Source: Ruminococcus sp. | GTDB taxonomy: Bacteria; Bacillota; Clostridia; Oscillospirales; Ruminococcaceae | Assembly (NCBI GenBank): GCA_017525915.1 | Contig: JAFXSC010000008.1 | Location: 62,001 to 126,000, forward strand | Direction: 5' to 3' | DNA length: 64,000 nucleotides | In this document: positions 15,630-24,378 of the stretch, one piece after another | Layout: each line of letters starts with the position of its first letter | Numbering within the stretch: the stretch's first letter is position 1 | Position numbers and translations under genes: made by a program | The notes under the pieces: generated by a model | Seen by the model: only the letters and a program-made list of their open reading frames with translations | Told to the model about the DNA's origin: nothing | The model's database searches: none

Positions 15630-16373
15630 CTAACGTCTGTGCAGTCCCGACTTTATGCCCTTCATGATCGTGTCACGGGCGGCAAGTGCCTGTTCCTTCG
15701 TGAGCGGAGGAGTGTCCCCGAGAGGATATTCAAGCCCGAGCGCGGCATACTTCGGCTTCGCCATATCGTGATAGGGAAGAACATCGAGCGCCTTCAGGTT
15801 TGAGAGCGTCGAGAGGTATTCCCCGAGCCGGAACAGAGCGTCCTCACTGTCGGTTATGCCGGGAACCACAACGTGCCTTATCCAGACCGGTATGCCGAGG
15901 TCACGGATATGCTCCGCAAAAGCCAGTATATTGCGGTTTGTGTGACCGGTAAGCTCCCTGTGCGCGGCATCGTCTATGTGCTTGATATCGAGCATGACAA
16001 GGTCAGTGTATCTGAGGGCGGCATCAGTTCTCTCCGGATGCTCCGGATCGAAAACACCTGCTGATGTGTCAAGGCAGGTATGCACTCCCTTGCTCTTTGC
16101 AAGCGAAAAAAGCTCCGCAAGGAACTCCGGCTGGGCGAGGGGTTCGCCGCCTGTTGCGGTAATACCGCCGCTTTTCAGGAACTCCTTGTACGAATCGTAT
16201 TCCCTAATGAGCTCGTCCGCCGTGACCTCTCTGCCGCCGTCAAATGCCCATGTATCGGGGTTGTGGCAGTACTGACACCGAAGCGGACAGCCCTGGAAGA
16301 ACACCACGAAGCGGACTCCTGGACCGTCTACCGTGCCGAAGCTCTCAGTCGAATGGATGCGTCCCTTTATCAT
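15630..16373 (-). CDS. pflA: Pyruvate formate-lyase activating enzyme
   Basis: A radical-SAM enzyme of 247 residues that installs the glycyl radical on pyruvate formate-lyase. The [4Fe-4S] motif CPLRCQYCHNPDTW (CxxxCxxC) is near residues 29-42, after HSTESFGTVDGPGVRFV. Further family marks are GGITATGGEPLAQPEF and DLVMLDIKH. No pflB is adjacent, so the substrate is probably encoded elsewhere; another glycyl-radical enzyme cannot be excluded. Its start overlaps the cca stop as TGATG, so the two are translationally coupled despite unrelated roles. Confidence 0.92.
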   Translation of the reverse strand: MIKGRIHSTESFGTVDGPGVRFVVFFQGCPLRCQYCHNPDTWAFDGGREVTADELIREYDSYKEFLKSGGITATGGEPLAQPEFLAELFSLAKSKGVHTCLDTSAGVFDPEHPERTDAALRYTDLVMLDIKHIDDAAHRELTGHTNRNILAFAEHIRDLGIPVWIRHVVVPGITDSEDALFRLGEYLSTLSNLKALDVLPYHDMAKPKYAALGLEYPLGDTPPLTKEQALAARDTIMKGIKSGLHRR

Positions 16374-17692
16374 TTCACGAGCCTCCCTGCATATTCTGTG
16401 AGCGCCTGCCTGTCGTTGGGGAGCTCACCCTCAATGACCTTGTTAAGGAGAATGCCGAGCACCTCGCCGACCCTTTTTCCGGTTATACCGCAGGTGAGCA
16501 TATCATTTCCGCTGACTGCGAGCTGTGAGAGCGAAAGGCAGAAGCCTTCGCGGACGAGTGAACGTGCCTTCTCAATATAGCTGTCGAACTGGATATTTTC
16601 CGCGAGAACGAAGTCATTCTTGCCGCAGTTGTCCGCCTTCTTGAATTCCATGAGCTTGCAGAAGTCCTCCTCGCCGAGCACAGACAGGAGCTTGCGGAGC
16701 TTTATCTCATCGCGTATCTTTTCGCTGTGGAGGCTTATCAGGCGGCAGGTGCGCCATATAGTGTGTTTGTCGTAGCAGAGCCTTTTCATGATGCTCTCAG
16801 CCATTTCCGCGCTGAGGGGAGCGTGACCCTTGAAATGTCCCTCGCCGTTCTCATCGAGGGTGAACATCCGGGGCTTGCCGATATCGTGGAAGAACATCGC
16901 CCTTCTGAGGAGAAGGTCGTCCTCCGGAACAGCCTCTATCGTGTGGACGATGTGGCTGTAAACATCGTATTTATGGTAGTGTGAATGCTGTTCAAAGCCG
17001 AAGCAGGGGACGATCTCCGGTACTATCCGGGCGATGATGTCCCTGTATTCAAGGAGCACTTTTGTTGAAAAGCGTCCGCAGAGCAGCTTGTCGAATTCCT
17101 CCCTGACCCTTTCGCGCGAGATATTGTCGAGCCTGCCGGAGAGCGAGTGCATTGCCGCAGCGGTATCCGTCTCGATAGCGAAGCCGAGCTGTGAGGCAAA
17201 TCTTGCCGCGCGGAGTATCCTGAGAGCGTCCTCGGTGAAGCGCTGTTCCGGGTCGCCTACACAGCGTATGATGCCGTCTGCGATGTCAGCCCTGCCGCCG
17301 AACGGGTCAACGGTATTGCCGCGGCTGTCCATAGCTATCGCGTTCATGGTGAAGTCTCTCCGTGCGAGGTCATCTTCTATGTTCCGGGTAAAATCCACAC
17401 TGTCGGGACGGCGGGAATCGGTGTAGCTGCCGTCGATGCGGAAGGTGGTTATCTCGTAGGGGATACCGCCGGAGAGGACTGTTACCGTGCCGTGCTTCAG
17501 ACCGGTGGGAATGACGGTATGACCGCTGAAAACAGCCATAGTCTGCTCGGGGAGGGCATCCGTGGTTATATCTGTATCGTGGATAGCCCTGCCCATAATG
17601 CTGTCGCGGACGCAGCCGCCGACATAGTAAGCCCTGAAGCCGGCTTGTTCAAGAGCGGCGAGTATCTCTTCGCCGCCGGGGACCTTGTTCAT
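16370..17692 (-). CDS. cca: CCA tRNA nucleotidyltransferase with HD domain
   Basis: This class II nucleotidyltransferase adds or repairs the 3-prime CCA of tRNAs. The 440-residue product has the head motif YVGGCVRDSIMGR followed by DTDITTDA with the metal-binding Asp pair, the RRDFTMNAIA motif, the EDALRILRAARFA template motif, and a C-terminal HD domain (HIVHTIEAVP and AMFFHDIGKP). GGAGGA lies seven bases before the ATG at 17692; a GTG at 17707 falls within that site. It is the first gene of a coupled pair with pflA. Confidence 0.94.
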   Translation of the reverse strand: MNKVPGGEEILAALEQAGFRAYYVGGCVRDSIMGRAIHDTDITTDALPEQTMAVFSGHTVIPTGLKHGTVTVLSGGIPYEITTFRIDGSYTDSRRPDSVDFTRNIEDDLARRDFTMNAIAMDSRGNTVDPFGGRADIADGIIRCVGDPEQRFTEDALRILRAARFASQLGFAIETDTAAAMHSLSGRLDNISRERVREEFDKLLCGRFSTKVLLEYRDIIARIVPEIVPCFGFEQHSHYHKYDVYSHIVHTIEAVPEDDLLLRRAMFFHDIGKPRMFTLDENGEGHFKGHAPLSAEMAESIMKRLCYDKHTIWRTCRLISLHSEKIRDEIKLRKLLSVLGEEDFCKLMEFKKADNCGKNDFVLAENIQFDSYIEKARSLVREGFCLSLSQLAVSGNDMLTCGITGKRVGEVLGILLNKVIEGELPNDRQALTEYAGRLVK

Positions 17693-17714
17693 ATCTGTCT
17701 CCTCCACTTTTGTA

Positions 17715-17763
17715 TTCAGTGCTCAGTGCACAGTTATTCTGAGCTGAGAGTTCAGAGTTGATT
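17715..17763. repeat. Short intergenic repeat of the AGTGCTCAGTG type
   Basis: The gap between cca and the GH105 gene consists of CAGTGCTCAGTGCACAGTT followed by CTGAGCTGAGAGTTCAGAG. Similar words appear in the gaps at 55125-55175, 57160-57212 and 61835-61857 and in the arms around the ATPase gene at 22198-23151. Confidence 0.5.
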
Positions 17764-17765
17764 AT

Positions 17766-18902
17766 TCATTCGGCGTAAGCGCAAAGCTCCGCGTAAGCCA
17801 TGAGGAAGGGCGCGATGCCCTTTGCATCGTTCTCCGTGACCAGTTCGCCAAGGTAATACTCAGCCGAGCCGTCCCTGTAAGGCGTACCGCCGAGACCTGC
17901 CATGAGGCAGATATTCCTCAGCACGGGAAGTCCCTCCGCGTTCACGGAGATATAGCCGTCTGCGACCGCCCCGAATGCCCTTGTACCAGCTTGCCTGATG
18001 CGGTCGTCCGCAATGCCGAGCCTTGCCGCTTTCATCGCTGAATAGGCAAACAGCAGCGTTCCGCTGGTCTCGGGATAGTTCCCGGGAAGTTCCTTCCGCA
18101 AGGGGAGCTGCAACAGCATTCCCTCCTCCGTCATGCGGTCTGCAAGAGCTTCAAGGAGGTCGGAGAGCATGGAACGGTACTCCTCATCATCGGGGATAAG
18201 TCCGCATATATCGGCAAGAGCAGCGCTCAGCCAGCCCATTGACCGCAGCCAGAATTCCCCGGAGAGCCCTGTGACAGGGTCAGCCCACTTCTCACGGCGG
18301 AGCTCATCCAGACCGTGATAGTAAAGTCCGGAGGCACTGTCTCTCATGCGCGAGCGTATAGTCCGGAGCTGTGCGGAGATGTCCGCGGTAACAGCACCAT
18401 CGCCCTTCATCAGAGCGTATTCAGCCATGAACGGGAACGCCATATACGTCCCGTCGAGCCATACCTGACCGGGGTACACAGCCTTGTGCCAGAAGCTTCC
18501 CGAGGGCGTGCGGGGCTGACGGCTGAGCTGTCCGCTGAACAGTTTTTCCGCGGCGGCGAGGTATTTTTCCCTGCCGGTGCGCTTATACAGCCAGAGCAGG
18601 GTCTTGCCGCCGTTTATGCTGTCGAGGTTGAAGTCCTCCGGGCGGAATGTCGGGATATCGCCGCTTTCCGTGACATAGGCATCGGTGAAGCGTCCGATGT
18701 ACTTTCCTATGCTTTCATCTCCTGTGAGGTCACAGAGCATCGCGGCAGCATTCATCATGCAGGCGTCGATGTAGTTCCATTTCGGTGACTTCCGGCAGAG
18801 TATGCTCTCCCTGTTCCAGAGGGGAGCGAGAGGGTCTGAGGACAGCAGCATCCGCGAGATATAGGCTTCTGCTGCTTCCTTCCATGAGGGCTTGGGTATC
18901 AT
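17766..18902 (-). CDS. Glycoside hydrolase family 105 (unsaturated rhamnogalacturonyl hydrolase-like)
   Basis: A cytoplasmic enzyme of 378 residues with the (alpha/alpha)6-barrel of GH105/GH88, which removes unsaturated uronic acid from pectin (rhamnogalacturonan) lyase products. Supporting features are KWNYIDACMMNAA near residue 42, VWLDGTYMAFPFMAEYA near residue 150, FWLRSMGWLSAALADI near residue 205 (the family's R..GW block) and a C-terminal GDGSAEYYLGE-like segment (DGSAEYYLGE). No signal peptide is present. The ATG at 18902 overlaps the upstream permease stop as TGATG. It is the last gene of a four-gene import operon, so the imported ligand is probably an unsaturated pectic disaccharide (inference). 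Confidence 0.88.
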   Translation of the reverse strand: MIPKPSWKEAAEAYISRMLLSSDPLAPLWNRESILCRKSPKWNYIDACMMNAAAMLCDLTGDESIGKYIGRFTDAYVTESGDIPTFRPEDFNLDSINGGKTLLWLYKRTGREKYLAAAEKLFSGQLSRQPRTPSGSFWHKAVYPGQVWLDGTYMAFPFMAEYALMKGDGAVTADISAQLRTIRSRMRDSASGLYYHGLDELRREKWADPVTGLSGEFWLRSMGWLSAALADICGLIPDDEEYRSMLSDLLEALADRMTEEGMLLQLPLRKELPGNYPETSGTLLFAYSAMKAARLGIADDRIRQAGTRAFGAVADGYISVNAEGLPVLRNICLMAGLGGTPYRDGSAEYYLGELVTENDAKGIAPFLMAYAELCAYAE

Positions 18903-19729
18903 CCTGTTATACCTCCGGCAGTTATGCCGCTTATGAAATGCTTCTGTGCGAGGGAGAATACCGCCACAGAGGGTATCAGTCCTATCACTGACATGGCGAT
19001 TATCCTGCACTGTTCATATCCCTGACCTGTACTGTCCACGGATAGCCTTAATGCGAGGGACAGCGGATATTTTTCAACTGAGTGTATCATTATGAGCGGC
19101 TGGAGGAAGTCGTTCATCGTCCAGAGAAAGGTGAATACAGCAACGGACACAACAGCCGGTCTTATGCAGGGGAGAAGGACGTAAAACAGCGTCCTGAGAG
19201 TGCCGCAGCCGTCAATGCGTGCGGCTTCGTCGAATTCCTTCGGCACGCGCCGGAAGAACTGTATGAGCATGAACACGAACATTCCCTCCGCTGCAAAGGC
19301 TGAGGGCGCGATGAGGGGGACGTAGGTATCGAGGAGACCTGCCTTGTTCCAGAGGAGATACATAGGCATGACGGTGACGACAGCCGGCATGAACATACCA
19401 GCCATGAGCATACCGAAGCAGAGCCTTTTCAGGGGGAAGTCGAACCGTGCGAAGCCGTAGGCGACAAGGACTGACGAGATGCAGGTGAGCAGCACCTTCG
19501 GGACCACTATCATGAAGGTGTTCATGAAGTAATGTCCCATAGTATAGGGGGTAACGGTCTTCCAGGCTTTGCGGTAGACGCTGAGGCCGAAGCTGTCCGG
19601 CATGAACCATACCGAGCTGAATATCTCGTCGTTTGACTTGAATGAAGCACCTATGAGCCACAGCAGGGGATAGAGCATAGCCGCTGCCATGAGGGTGAGT
19701 ATGATGTAGAGGGGGAGCTTTTTCGTCAT
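18899..19729 (-). CDS. Carbohydrate ABC transporter permease, MalG/UgpE type
   Basis: This inner membrane permease of 276 residues belongs to the CUT1 family. It has six hydrophobic segments, the first at about residues 5-27. The cytoplasmic EAA loop that docks the ATPase is present as EFDEAARIDGCGTLRTLFYV near residues 182-201. The ATG at 19729 overlaps the stop of the partner permease (ATGA). No ATPase gene accompanies the operon; CUT1 systems in Firmicutes often share an MsmX-like ATPase encoded elsewhere. Confidence 0.93.
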   Translation of the reverse strand: MTKKLPLYIILTLMAAAMLYPLLWLIGASFKSNDEIFSSVWFMPDSFGLSVYRKAWKTVTPYTMGHYFMNTFMIVVPKVLLTCISSVLVAYGFARFDFPLKRLCFGMLMAGMFMPAVVTVMPMYLLWNKAGLLDTYVPLIAPSAFAAEGMFVFMLIQFFRRVPKEFDEAARIDGCGTLRTLFYVLLPCIRPAVVSVAVFTFLWTMNDFLQPLIMIHSVEKYPLSLALRLSVDSTGQGYEQCRIIAMSVIGLIPSVAVFSLAQKHFISGITAGGITG

Positions 19730-20622
19730 CGTCCGTCCCTCCCTCTGCGTCCGGAAACCGCGAACATTATCCCGACTATCGCCGATATCATCGCAAAGAG
19801 CACCCACGATACAGCGTTGGCATAGCCTGCATTCATATCGTAGCGGAACATCTCATCGTATATCAGCATACCCACGGTATAAGTGCTTTTGAGGGGACCG
19901 CCTCCGGTCAGCATATAGGGAGCGTTGAACTCCTGCAAAGCCGCTATGGTCTGCAATATGAGGTTGACGAATATCACGCCCCTGAGCTGGGGAAGAGTTA
20001 CCGAGAAGAAGGTGCGTACCCTACCGCAGCCGTCAACTTTTGCTGCATCGCAGAGGTCACGGGGGATATCCCTGAGTGCCGCGAGGAATATGACCATAGT
20101 CGAGCCGAATTCCCACAGGCGCAGGAGTATTATCACGAACAGAGCCCTGTCAGGGTCGCCGTACCAGCTTACCGGCGATGCACCCATCAGGTCGAGCAAC
20201 TGGTTGACCAGTCCGCCGGAGGTGAACAGGTAGTTCCACATTATGACGACGGCAAGGTTAGCACCGAGCACGGAGGGGATATACAGAGCAGTCCGGTAGA
20301 AGCCTATGCCCCGTATCTCAGCATTCAGCAGGAGGGCGGTCAGCAGGGAGACTGTGAGCTTCAGCGGAACGAGTATCGCCGCATATCTGAGCGTGACAGT
20401 GAGGGACTTCCGGAAGGTCCTGTCGCGGAACATCGTCCTGTAATTCTCCAGACCGACGAACTTAGCCGGGCGTATGCCGTCGTATTCCGTGAGCCCTACC
20501 GCGAACGAGCACACGAAGGGATAGAGGGTGAACAGCAGGAAGCCTGCTATGAACGGCAGTATCAGCAGCAGACCGGTATACCGGCTCACACCGACCGGAT
20601 TGCCGTAAGTACGTTTCTTCAT
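19726..20622 (-). CDS. Carbohydrate ABC transporter permease, MalF/UgpA type
   Basis: The second CUT1 permease, 298 residues with six membrane segments. The EAA loop reads DLCDAAKVDGCGRVRTFFSV near residues 193-212, with the usual invariant Gly. The basic N-terminus (MKKRTYGNPVGVSRYTG) precedes the first membrane segment. It overlaps both neighbours by four bases (ATGA), implying tight coupling with the substrate-binding protein and the MalG-type partner to form the heterodimeric channel. Confidence 0.93.
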   Translation of the reverse strand: MKKRTYGNPVGVSRYTGLLLILPFIAGFLLFTLYPFVCSFAVGLTEYDGIRPAKFVGLENYRTMFRDRTFRKSLTVTLRYAAILVPLKLTVSLLTALLLNAEIRGIGFYRTALYIPSVLGANLAVVIMWNYLFTSGGLVNQLLDLMGASPVSWYGDPDRALFVIILLRLWEFGSTMVIFLAALRDIPRDLCDAAKVDGCGRVRTFFSVTLPQLRGVIFVNLILQTIAALQEFNAPYMLTGGGPLKSTYTVGMLIYDEMFRYDMNAGYANAVSWVLFAMISAIVGIMFAVSGRRGRDGR

Positions 20623-21929
20623 TTTCTGATCTTCTCCAGATAATCTGATAAGGAGGAATAGAGCTCACTTGCCGCAGAGGGGATATCCTGAGTGCCGTAG
20701 GAGACGTTTTCGAGGGCGGTATTGCAGTATTCCCTTACCCTTGCAAGCTCGGCGTAGGGACTTACCGTAATGGTGTCAAGGCTGCCGAGGAGCTCATTGC
20801 TGTCCTGTGCAGGACCTCTGAGCATACCTTTTTCTTCAAGGCGTCCGAGGGCATAGCGCGAGGAGGGGATACCCCTTGTTGTACCGAGTATCTCCGCGCA
20901 GTCGCCGTTATTGAGGAGGAAGTCCACGAAAGCCGCAGCCTCATCCGGGTGGTCGGTATTGCGTGATACCGCGTAGAGCATCGAGGGCTTTGTCATCCAG
21001 CCGGAGGTATTTCCGCTGCCGTCGCCGAGGAAGGGACCAGCCTGCAATACACCTTCGGGAAGAACAGCTTCGTACTTGCCGACAGAGCTTCCCCATTCGA
21101 GAACACCTGCGATAGTGCCGTTTATGAACTCAGGGGACTGGTATAGTGCAGCGTTGCCGTCCTCATCGGTGCGCGTGCGTATAGTGCGGATAACACGGCT
21201 GTCCTCGAGGCGCTTGTAGAAGGTCAGCGCGTCCGTGATATCCTGTTCGGTGAAGCCGAGCTCACCGTCCATATTGATGAAAACTCTGCCTGTTTTCTGC
21301 TGGACATAGACAACTGCAAGGTACCATGCCGTGCCGCCCGACTGGATATCAAGGTCGAGGGGATAGAGTCCCTTTTCGCTGAATGTCTCACCGAGCGCGA
21401 GAAGCTCCTCCCATGTGCAGGGATAGTCCGCACCGACCTTTTTGTAGATACCGGAATTGTAGAACAGACCGCGTCCTGTTACCGAAACGGCAACAGCATT
21501 GAGCTTGCCGCCGACCGTACCGAAGGAGAGGATATCCTCGTCCATACCTGAGAGGTCGAGCTGACCTGTGAGCTGCCGGAGGTCATAGAAGCCTTCGCCG
21601 TCGGGGGACATGGTGACGAGCCAGTCGTAGTTTATCTGGAGGATATCGGGCTCACTGCCGCTGCTCATCTGAGCGGTGACCTTTTCGTTCCAGCCGTCCC
21701 AGCCGCCGTATTCGGGGGTTATGCGGATATCGGGGTGAATGCTCTCCCAGAGGGAAATGGCACTGAGGGTAGCCTCGTGGCGGTCGTCGCCTCCCCACCA
21801 TGAGAAGCGGAGGGTACACGCATCGAGGGAGTTGTCCGGCGGAGTAACGGTACCCTTTGTACCGCTGCCGCAGGCAGAGAGGGTCAAGGCGCAGCACAGT
21901 CCGGCTGCTCTGAGAATATCGAGCTTCAT
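20619..21929 (-). CDS. Extracellular sugar-binding lipoprotein of an ABC transporter
   Basis: A solute-binding protein of family 1, 436 residues. The N-terminus MKLDILRAAGLCCALTLSAC is a lipoprotein signal with the lipobox LSAC, so the mature protein would be anchored by the lipid-modified Cys. Family blocks include LRFSWWGGDDRHEATLSAI, EPDILQINYDWL and a C-terminal AAAFVDFLLNN. GGAGGGCGGAGA precedes the ATG at 21929. It is the first gene of the operon and is driven by a consensus promoter at 21963-21991. Its ligand is inferred from the GH105 gene to be a pectin-derived oligosaccharide. Confidence 0.93.
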   Translation of the reverse strand: MKLDILRAAGLCCALTLSACGSGTKGTVTPPDNSLDACTLRFSWWGGDDRHEATLSAISLWESIHPDIRITPEYGGWDGWNEKVTAQMSSGSEPDILQINYDWLVTMSPDGEGFYDLRQLTGQLDLSGMDEDILSFGTVGGKLNAVAVSVTGRGLFYNSGIYKKVGADYPCTWEELLALGETFSEKGLYPLDLDIQSGGTAWYLAVVYVQQKTGRVFINMDGELGFTEQDITDALTFYKRLEDSRVIRTIRTRTDEDGNAALYQSPEFINGTIAGVLEWGSSVGKYEAVLPEGVLQAGPFLGDGSGNTSGWMTKPSMLYAVSRNTDHPDEAAAFVDFLLNNGDCAEILGTTRGIPSSRYALGRLEEKGMLRGPAQDSNELLGSLDTITVSPYAELARVREYCNTALENVSYGTQDIPSAASELYSSLSDYLEKIRK

Positions 21930-21962
21930 TCTCCGCCCTCCAATAAATATAATGATACATAT

Positions 21963-21991
21963 ATTATAGCCGATTATCACCGATACGTCAA
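21963..21991 (-). promoter_or_regulatory. Promoter of the pectic-sugar uptake operon
   Basis: On the minus strand TTGACG and TATAAT are separated by 17 bp, ending 33 bp before the start of the binding-protein gene. No catabolite-repression box was recognised. Confidence 0.8.
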
Positions 21992-22007
21992 TAGTGTGCG
22001 CCTTTTA

Positions 22008-22083
22008 TGCCTTCTCAGTTATGAGCACTGTTCACTGCTCACTAAGTGAAAACATGAAAACATGAAAAGATGAAAACATGAAA
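22008..22083 (+). repeat. Left arm of the 76-bp inverted repeat
   Basis: It begins TGCCTTCTCAGTT, continues GAGCACTGTTCACTGCTCAC and ends with three to four copies of AAAACATG or a variant. Confidence 0.9.
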
Positions 22084-22197
22084 TCTTCCACCGCTGGTGT
22101 ATTATTTGCGGTATTCAACGGAAAGACATTGAAAGACCTCCGTTTTCTGCCCTTTTACAGGAACACGTTCCCAAATAATCTTACGGAGGTACTGAAA

Positions 22198-23151
22198 ATG
22201 AGTGCTGTAAAAAACATCCACACAATATCCGAGGTCATGGGATGCGAGACCGAATGGCTCTGGTATCCCTACATCGCCTACGGCAAGGTGACTATCATCA
22301 TGGGTGACCCCGGCGAGGGAAAAACTACCCTTGCGCTGAATATCGCCGCCGCTGTTTCTTCCGGAAAAGCCTTCTGGAAGGAGGAGGGCATTCCGGTGAG
22401 CGATGTTGTTTTCCAGACCGCAGAGGACGGTCTTTCGGATACGGTCAAACCGAGGCTTCTCGCTGCCGGTGCGGACTGTAACCGCGTTTTCTTCTACGAC
22501 GACAGCGAGGATATCATCACGTTTACGGACGAAAGGATACCCGAGATACTTTCCTTCACAGGGTGCAGACTTATGATATTTGACCCGCTGCAAGCATTTC
22601 TGGGTCAGGGAGTAGATATGCACAGGGCTAACGAGATACGTCCGGTAATGTCCCGGCTCGCTTCACTTGCCGCTGAATTCAACTGTGCGATAGTCCTTAT
22701 CGGACACATGAACAAGAACATGACTGCAAAGGCGGCTTACCGTGCAGTCGGTTCCATAGACCTCACAGCAGCAGCAAGAAGCGTTCTCATAGTCGCAAGG
22801 GACAAGTCTGCGCCGGAGGTCAGGGTGATCTCACAGATAAAAAGCTCCCTTGCACCGGAGGGAAAAAACGTTGCGTTCCGGCTGTCCGAAGACAACGGTC
22901 TCAGCTATATAGGCGAATATGAGAGCGATATAGACGAGCTTCTTCTCGGTATCGGGTCAGCTCCCACCAAGCGTGACCTTGCGAAGGAGTTCCTCATGTC
23001 CGAGCTCGGGAACGGTCAGCCGAAGCTTGCAAAGCTTATTACGGATAAGGCTGCCGCACTGGATATCAGCAGCAGTTCTTTAAGCCGTGCGAAGTCTCAG
23101 CTCGGAGTGAAGTCATTCAAGAAGGATAATGTGTGGTTCGTGCAGATATGA
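22198..23151 (+). CDS. RepA/RecA-like AAA ATPase
   Basis: The 317-residue product resembles the AAA_25/RepA group of hexameric helicase-like ATPases found on plasmids and phages. Walker A is GDPGEGKTTLALN near residue 38; Walker B is RLMIFDPLQAFLGQ near residue 124; a sensor-like VLIGHMNKN follows. A C-terminal winged-helix-like region (DISSSSLSRAKSQLGV) may bind DNA. The ATG at 22198 has CGGAGGT upstream; an open frame extends further up to the inverted repeat but lacks a ribosome site. No primase, replication origin or phage gene accompanies it. It sits alone between inverted repeats in core chromosome, which is unusual for this family. Confidence 0.85.
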   Translation: MSAVKNIHTISEVMGCETEWLWYPYIAYGKVTIIMGDPGEGKTTLALNIAAAVSSGKAFWKEEGIPVSDVVFQTAEDGLSDTVKPRLLAAGADCNRVFFYDDSEDIITFTDERIPEILSFTGCRLMIFDPLQAFLGQGVDMHRANEIRPVMSRLASLAAEFNCAIVLIGHMNKNMTAKAAYRAVGSIDLTAAARSVLIVARDKSAPEVRVISQIKSSLAPEGKNVAFRLSEDNGLSYIGEYESDIDELLLGIGSAPTKRDLAKEFLMSELGNGQPKLAKLITDKAAALDISSSSLSRAKSQLGVKSFKKDNVWFVQI

Positions 23152-23158
23152 GCCGGGT

Positions 23159-23234
23159 TTTCAAGTTTTCAAGTTTTCATGTTTTCATGTTTTCACTTAG
23201 TGAGCAGTGAACAGTGCTCTGAACTGAGAAGGCA
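23159..23234 (-). repeat. Right arm of the 76-bp inverted repeat
   Basis: This is the reverse complement of the left arm, differing at about five positions (for example AACTTG for AAGATG or AACATG in the inner part). Confidence 0.9.
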
Positions 23235-23240
23235 GAAAGC

Positions 23241-23266
23241 AAAAAGGGCGCCCAGATGGCGCCCCT
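23241..23266 (-). terminator. Terminator of the dgt-dnaG-rpoD operon
   Basis: On the minus strand GGGCGCC, loop ATCTG and GGCGCCC are followed by TTTTT. It lies 16 bases past the rpoD stop codon. Confidence 0.93.
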
Positions 23267-23281
23267 GCTTATGTCATTATA

Positions 23282-24364
23282 TCAGTCGAGGAAGTCCTTG
23301 ACCTTCTTGCTTCTGCTCGGGTGACGGAGCTTTCTCAGAGCCTTCGCCTCTATCTGGCGTATACGCTCACGGGTAACGTCAAAGCGCTGTCCTACCTCCT
23401 CAAGCGTTCTGGACTTGCCGTCCTCAAGACCGAAGCGGAGCTTCAGTACCTTTGCTTCACGCTCGGTAAGAGTTGAAAGCACCTCGTTGAGCTGCTCCTT
23501 CAGGAGAGTATGCGAAGCTGCTTCAGCAGGCGCAGGAGCATCGTCATCGGGAATGAAATCGCCGAGGTGACTGTCCTCCTCCTCACCGATAGGAGTTTCG
23601 AGGGACACAGGGTCCTGAGCGACACGCATTATCTCGCGCACCTTATCCTCCGGCATATTGAGCTTTTCTGCGATCTCCTCCGGGCTCGGGTCGTGACCGT
23701 TCTCGTGGAGGAGCTGGCTCGATACCTTCTTGACCTTGGTGATAGTCTCGACCATGTGGACAGGGATACGGATAGTTCTTGCCTGATCGGCGATAGCACG
23801 GGTTATAGCCTGTCTTATCCACCATGTGGCGTAGGTGGAGAACTTGAAGCCCTTGGTGTAGTCGAACTTCTCAACTGCCTTGATAAGACCGAGGTTTCCC
23901 TCCTGGATGAGGTCGAGGAACTGCATACCCCTTCCGACGTACTTCTTTGCGATAGACACAACAAGACGGAGGTTGGCTTCGGAGAGACGCTTCTTCGCGT
24001 AGGGGTCGCCCTTAGCCATTCTCTGGGCAAGCTCTATCTCCTCCTCGGTGGTGAGAAGCGGCACTCTTCCTATTTCCTTGAGGTATATCTTGACCGGGTC
24101 GTCGATAGCGATACCCTCGGTAGAGAGAGCCATTTCGAGGTCATCGGTGAGGTTGGAGTCCATGCCTATCTTGAGGTCGGCATCAATGTTCATATCCTCG
24201 ACTATCTCGATATTGAGGTTCTCGCAGTCGTCATAGAAGGTATTTATCTGGTCTACGTCAAAGTCGAGCTGTTCGAGGGCATCGGTTATCTCCTTTGTGG
24301 TGAGTTTTCCGCTTGCCTTTCCATGCTCCATGAGCGCGTCTATGGTATTTCTCCTGTTTTCCAT
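23282..24364 (-). CDS. rpoD: Primary RNA polymerase sigma factor RpoD (SigA)
   Basis: The housekeeping sigma factor, 360 residues, which directs RNA polymerase to -35/-10 promoters like those seen throughout this window. Visible regions are 1.1 (N-terminal 80 residues), 1.2 ([18 protein letters not shown]), 2.1-2.4 ([20 protein letters not shown] and [16 protein letters not shown]), 3, and 4.2 ([20 protein letters not shown]). The length matches Gram-positive SigA rather than the longer proteobacterial RpoD. AGGAGG precedes the ATG. It follows dnaG by 14 bases, the conserved macromolecular-synthesis operon order. Confidence 0.97.
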   Translation of the reverse strand: MENRRNTIDALMEHGKASGKLTTKEITDALEQLDFDVDQINTFYDDCENLNIEIVEDMNIDADLKIGMDSNLTDDLEMALSTEGIAIDDPVKIYLKEIGRVPLLTTEEEIELAQRMAKGDPYAKKRLSEANLRLVVSIAKKYVGRGMQFLDLIQEGNLGLIKAVEKFDYTKGFKFSTYATWWIRQAITRAIADQARTIRIPVHMVETITKVKKVSSQLLHENGHDPSPEEIAEKLNMPEDKVREIMRVAQDPVSLETPIGEEEDSHLGDFIPDDDAPAPAEAASHTLLKEQLNEVLSTLTEREAKVLKLRFGLEDGKSRTLEEVGQRFDVTRERIRQIEAKALRKLRHPSRSKKVKDFLD

Positions 24365-24378
24365 GCTATATCCTCCTG

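Larger units (their letters stand above)
22008..23234. mobile_element. Candidate mobile unit: RepA-like ATPase gene between 76-bp inverted repeats
   Basis: Two arms, 22008-22083 and 23159-23234, are reverse complements with about five mismatches over 76 bases, and they exactly bracket one gene. The outer ends read TGCC and GGCA. No transposase is inside, and I see no clear target-site duplication beside the arms. The arms share vocabulary (CACTGTTCACTGCTCACTAA) with other intergenic repeats in the window. A non-autonomous element carrying an ATPase is one reading; chance insertion of two repeats in opposite directions is another. Confidence 0.5.

Noticed and set aside
22078..22197. Forty-residue N-terminal extension of the RepA-like ATPase
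   Set aside because: It begins inside the inverted repeat and lacks a ribosome site, whereas CGGAGGT precedes the ATG at 22198.
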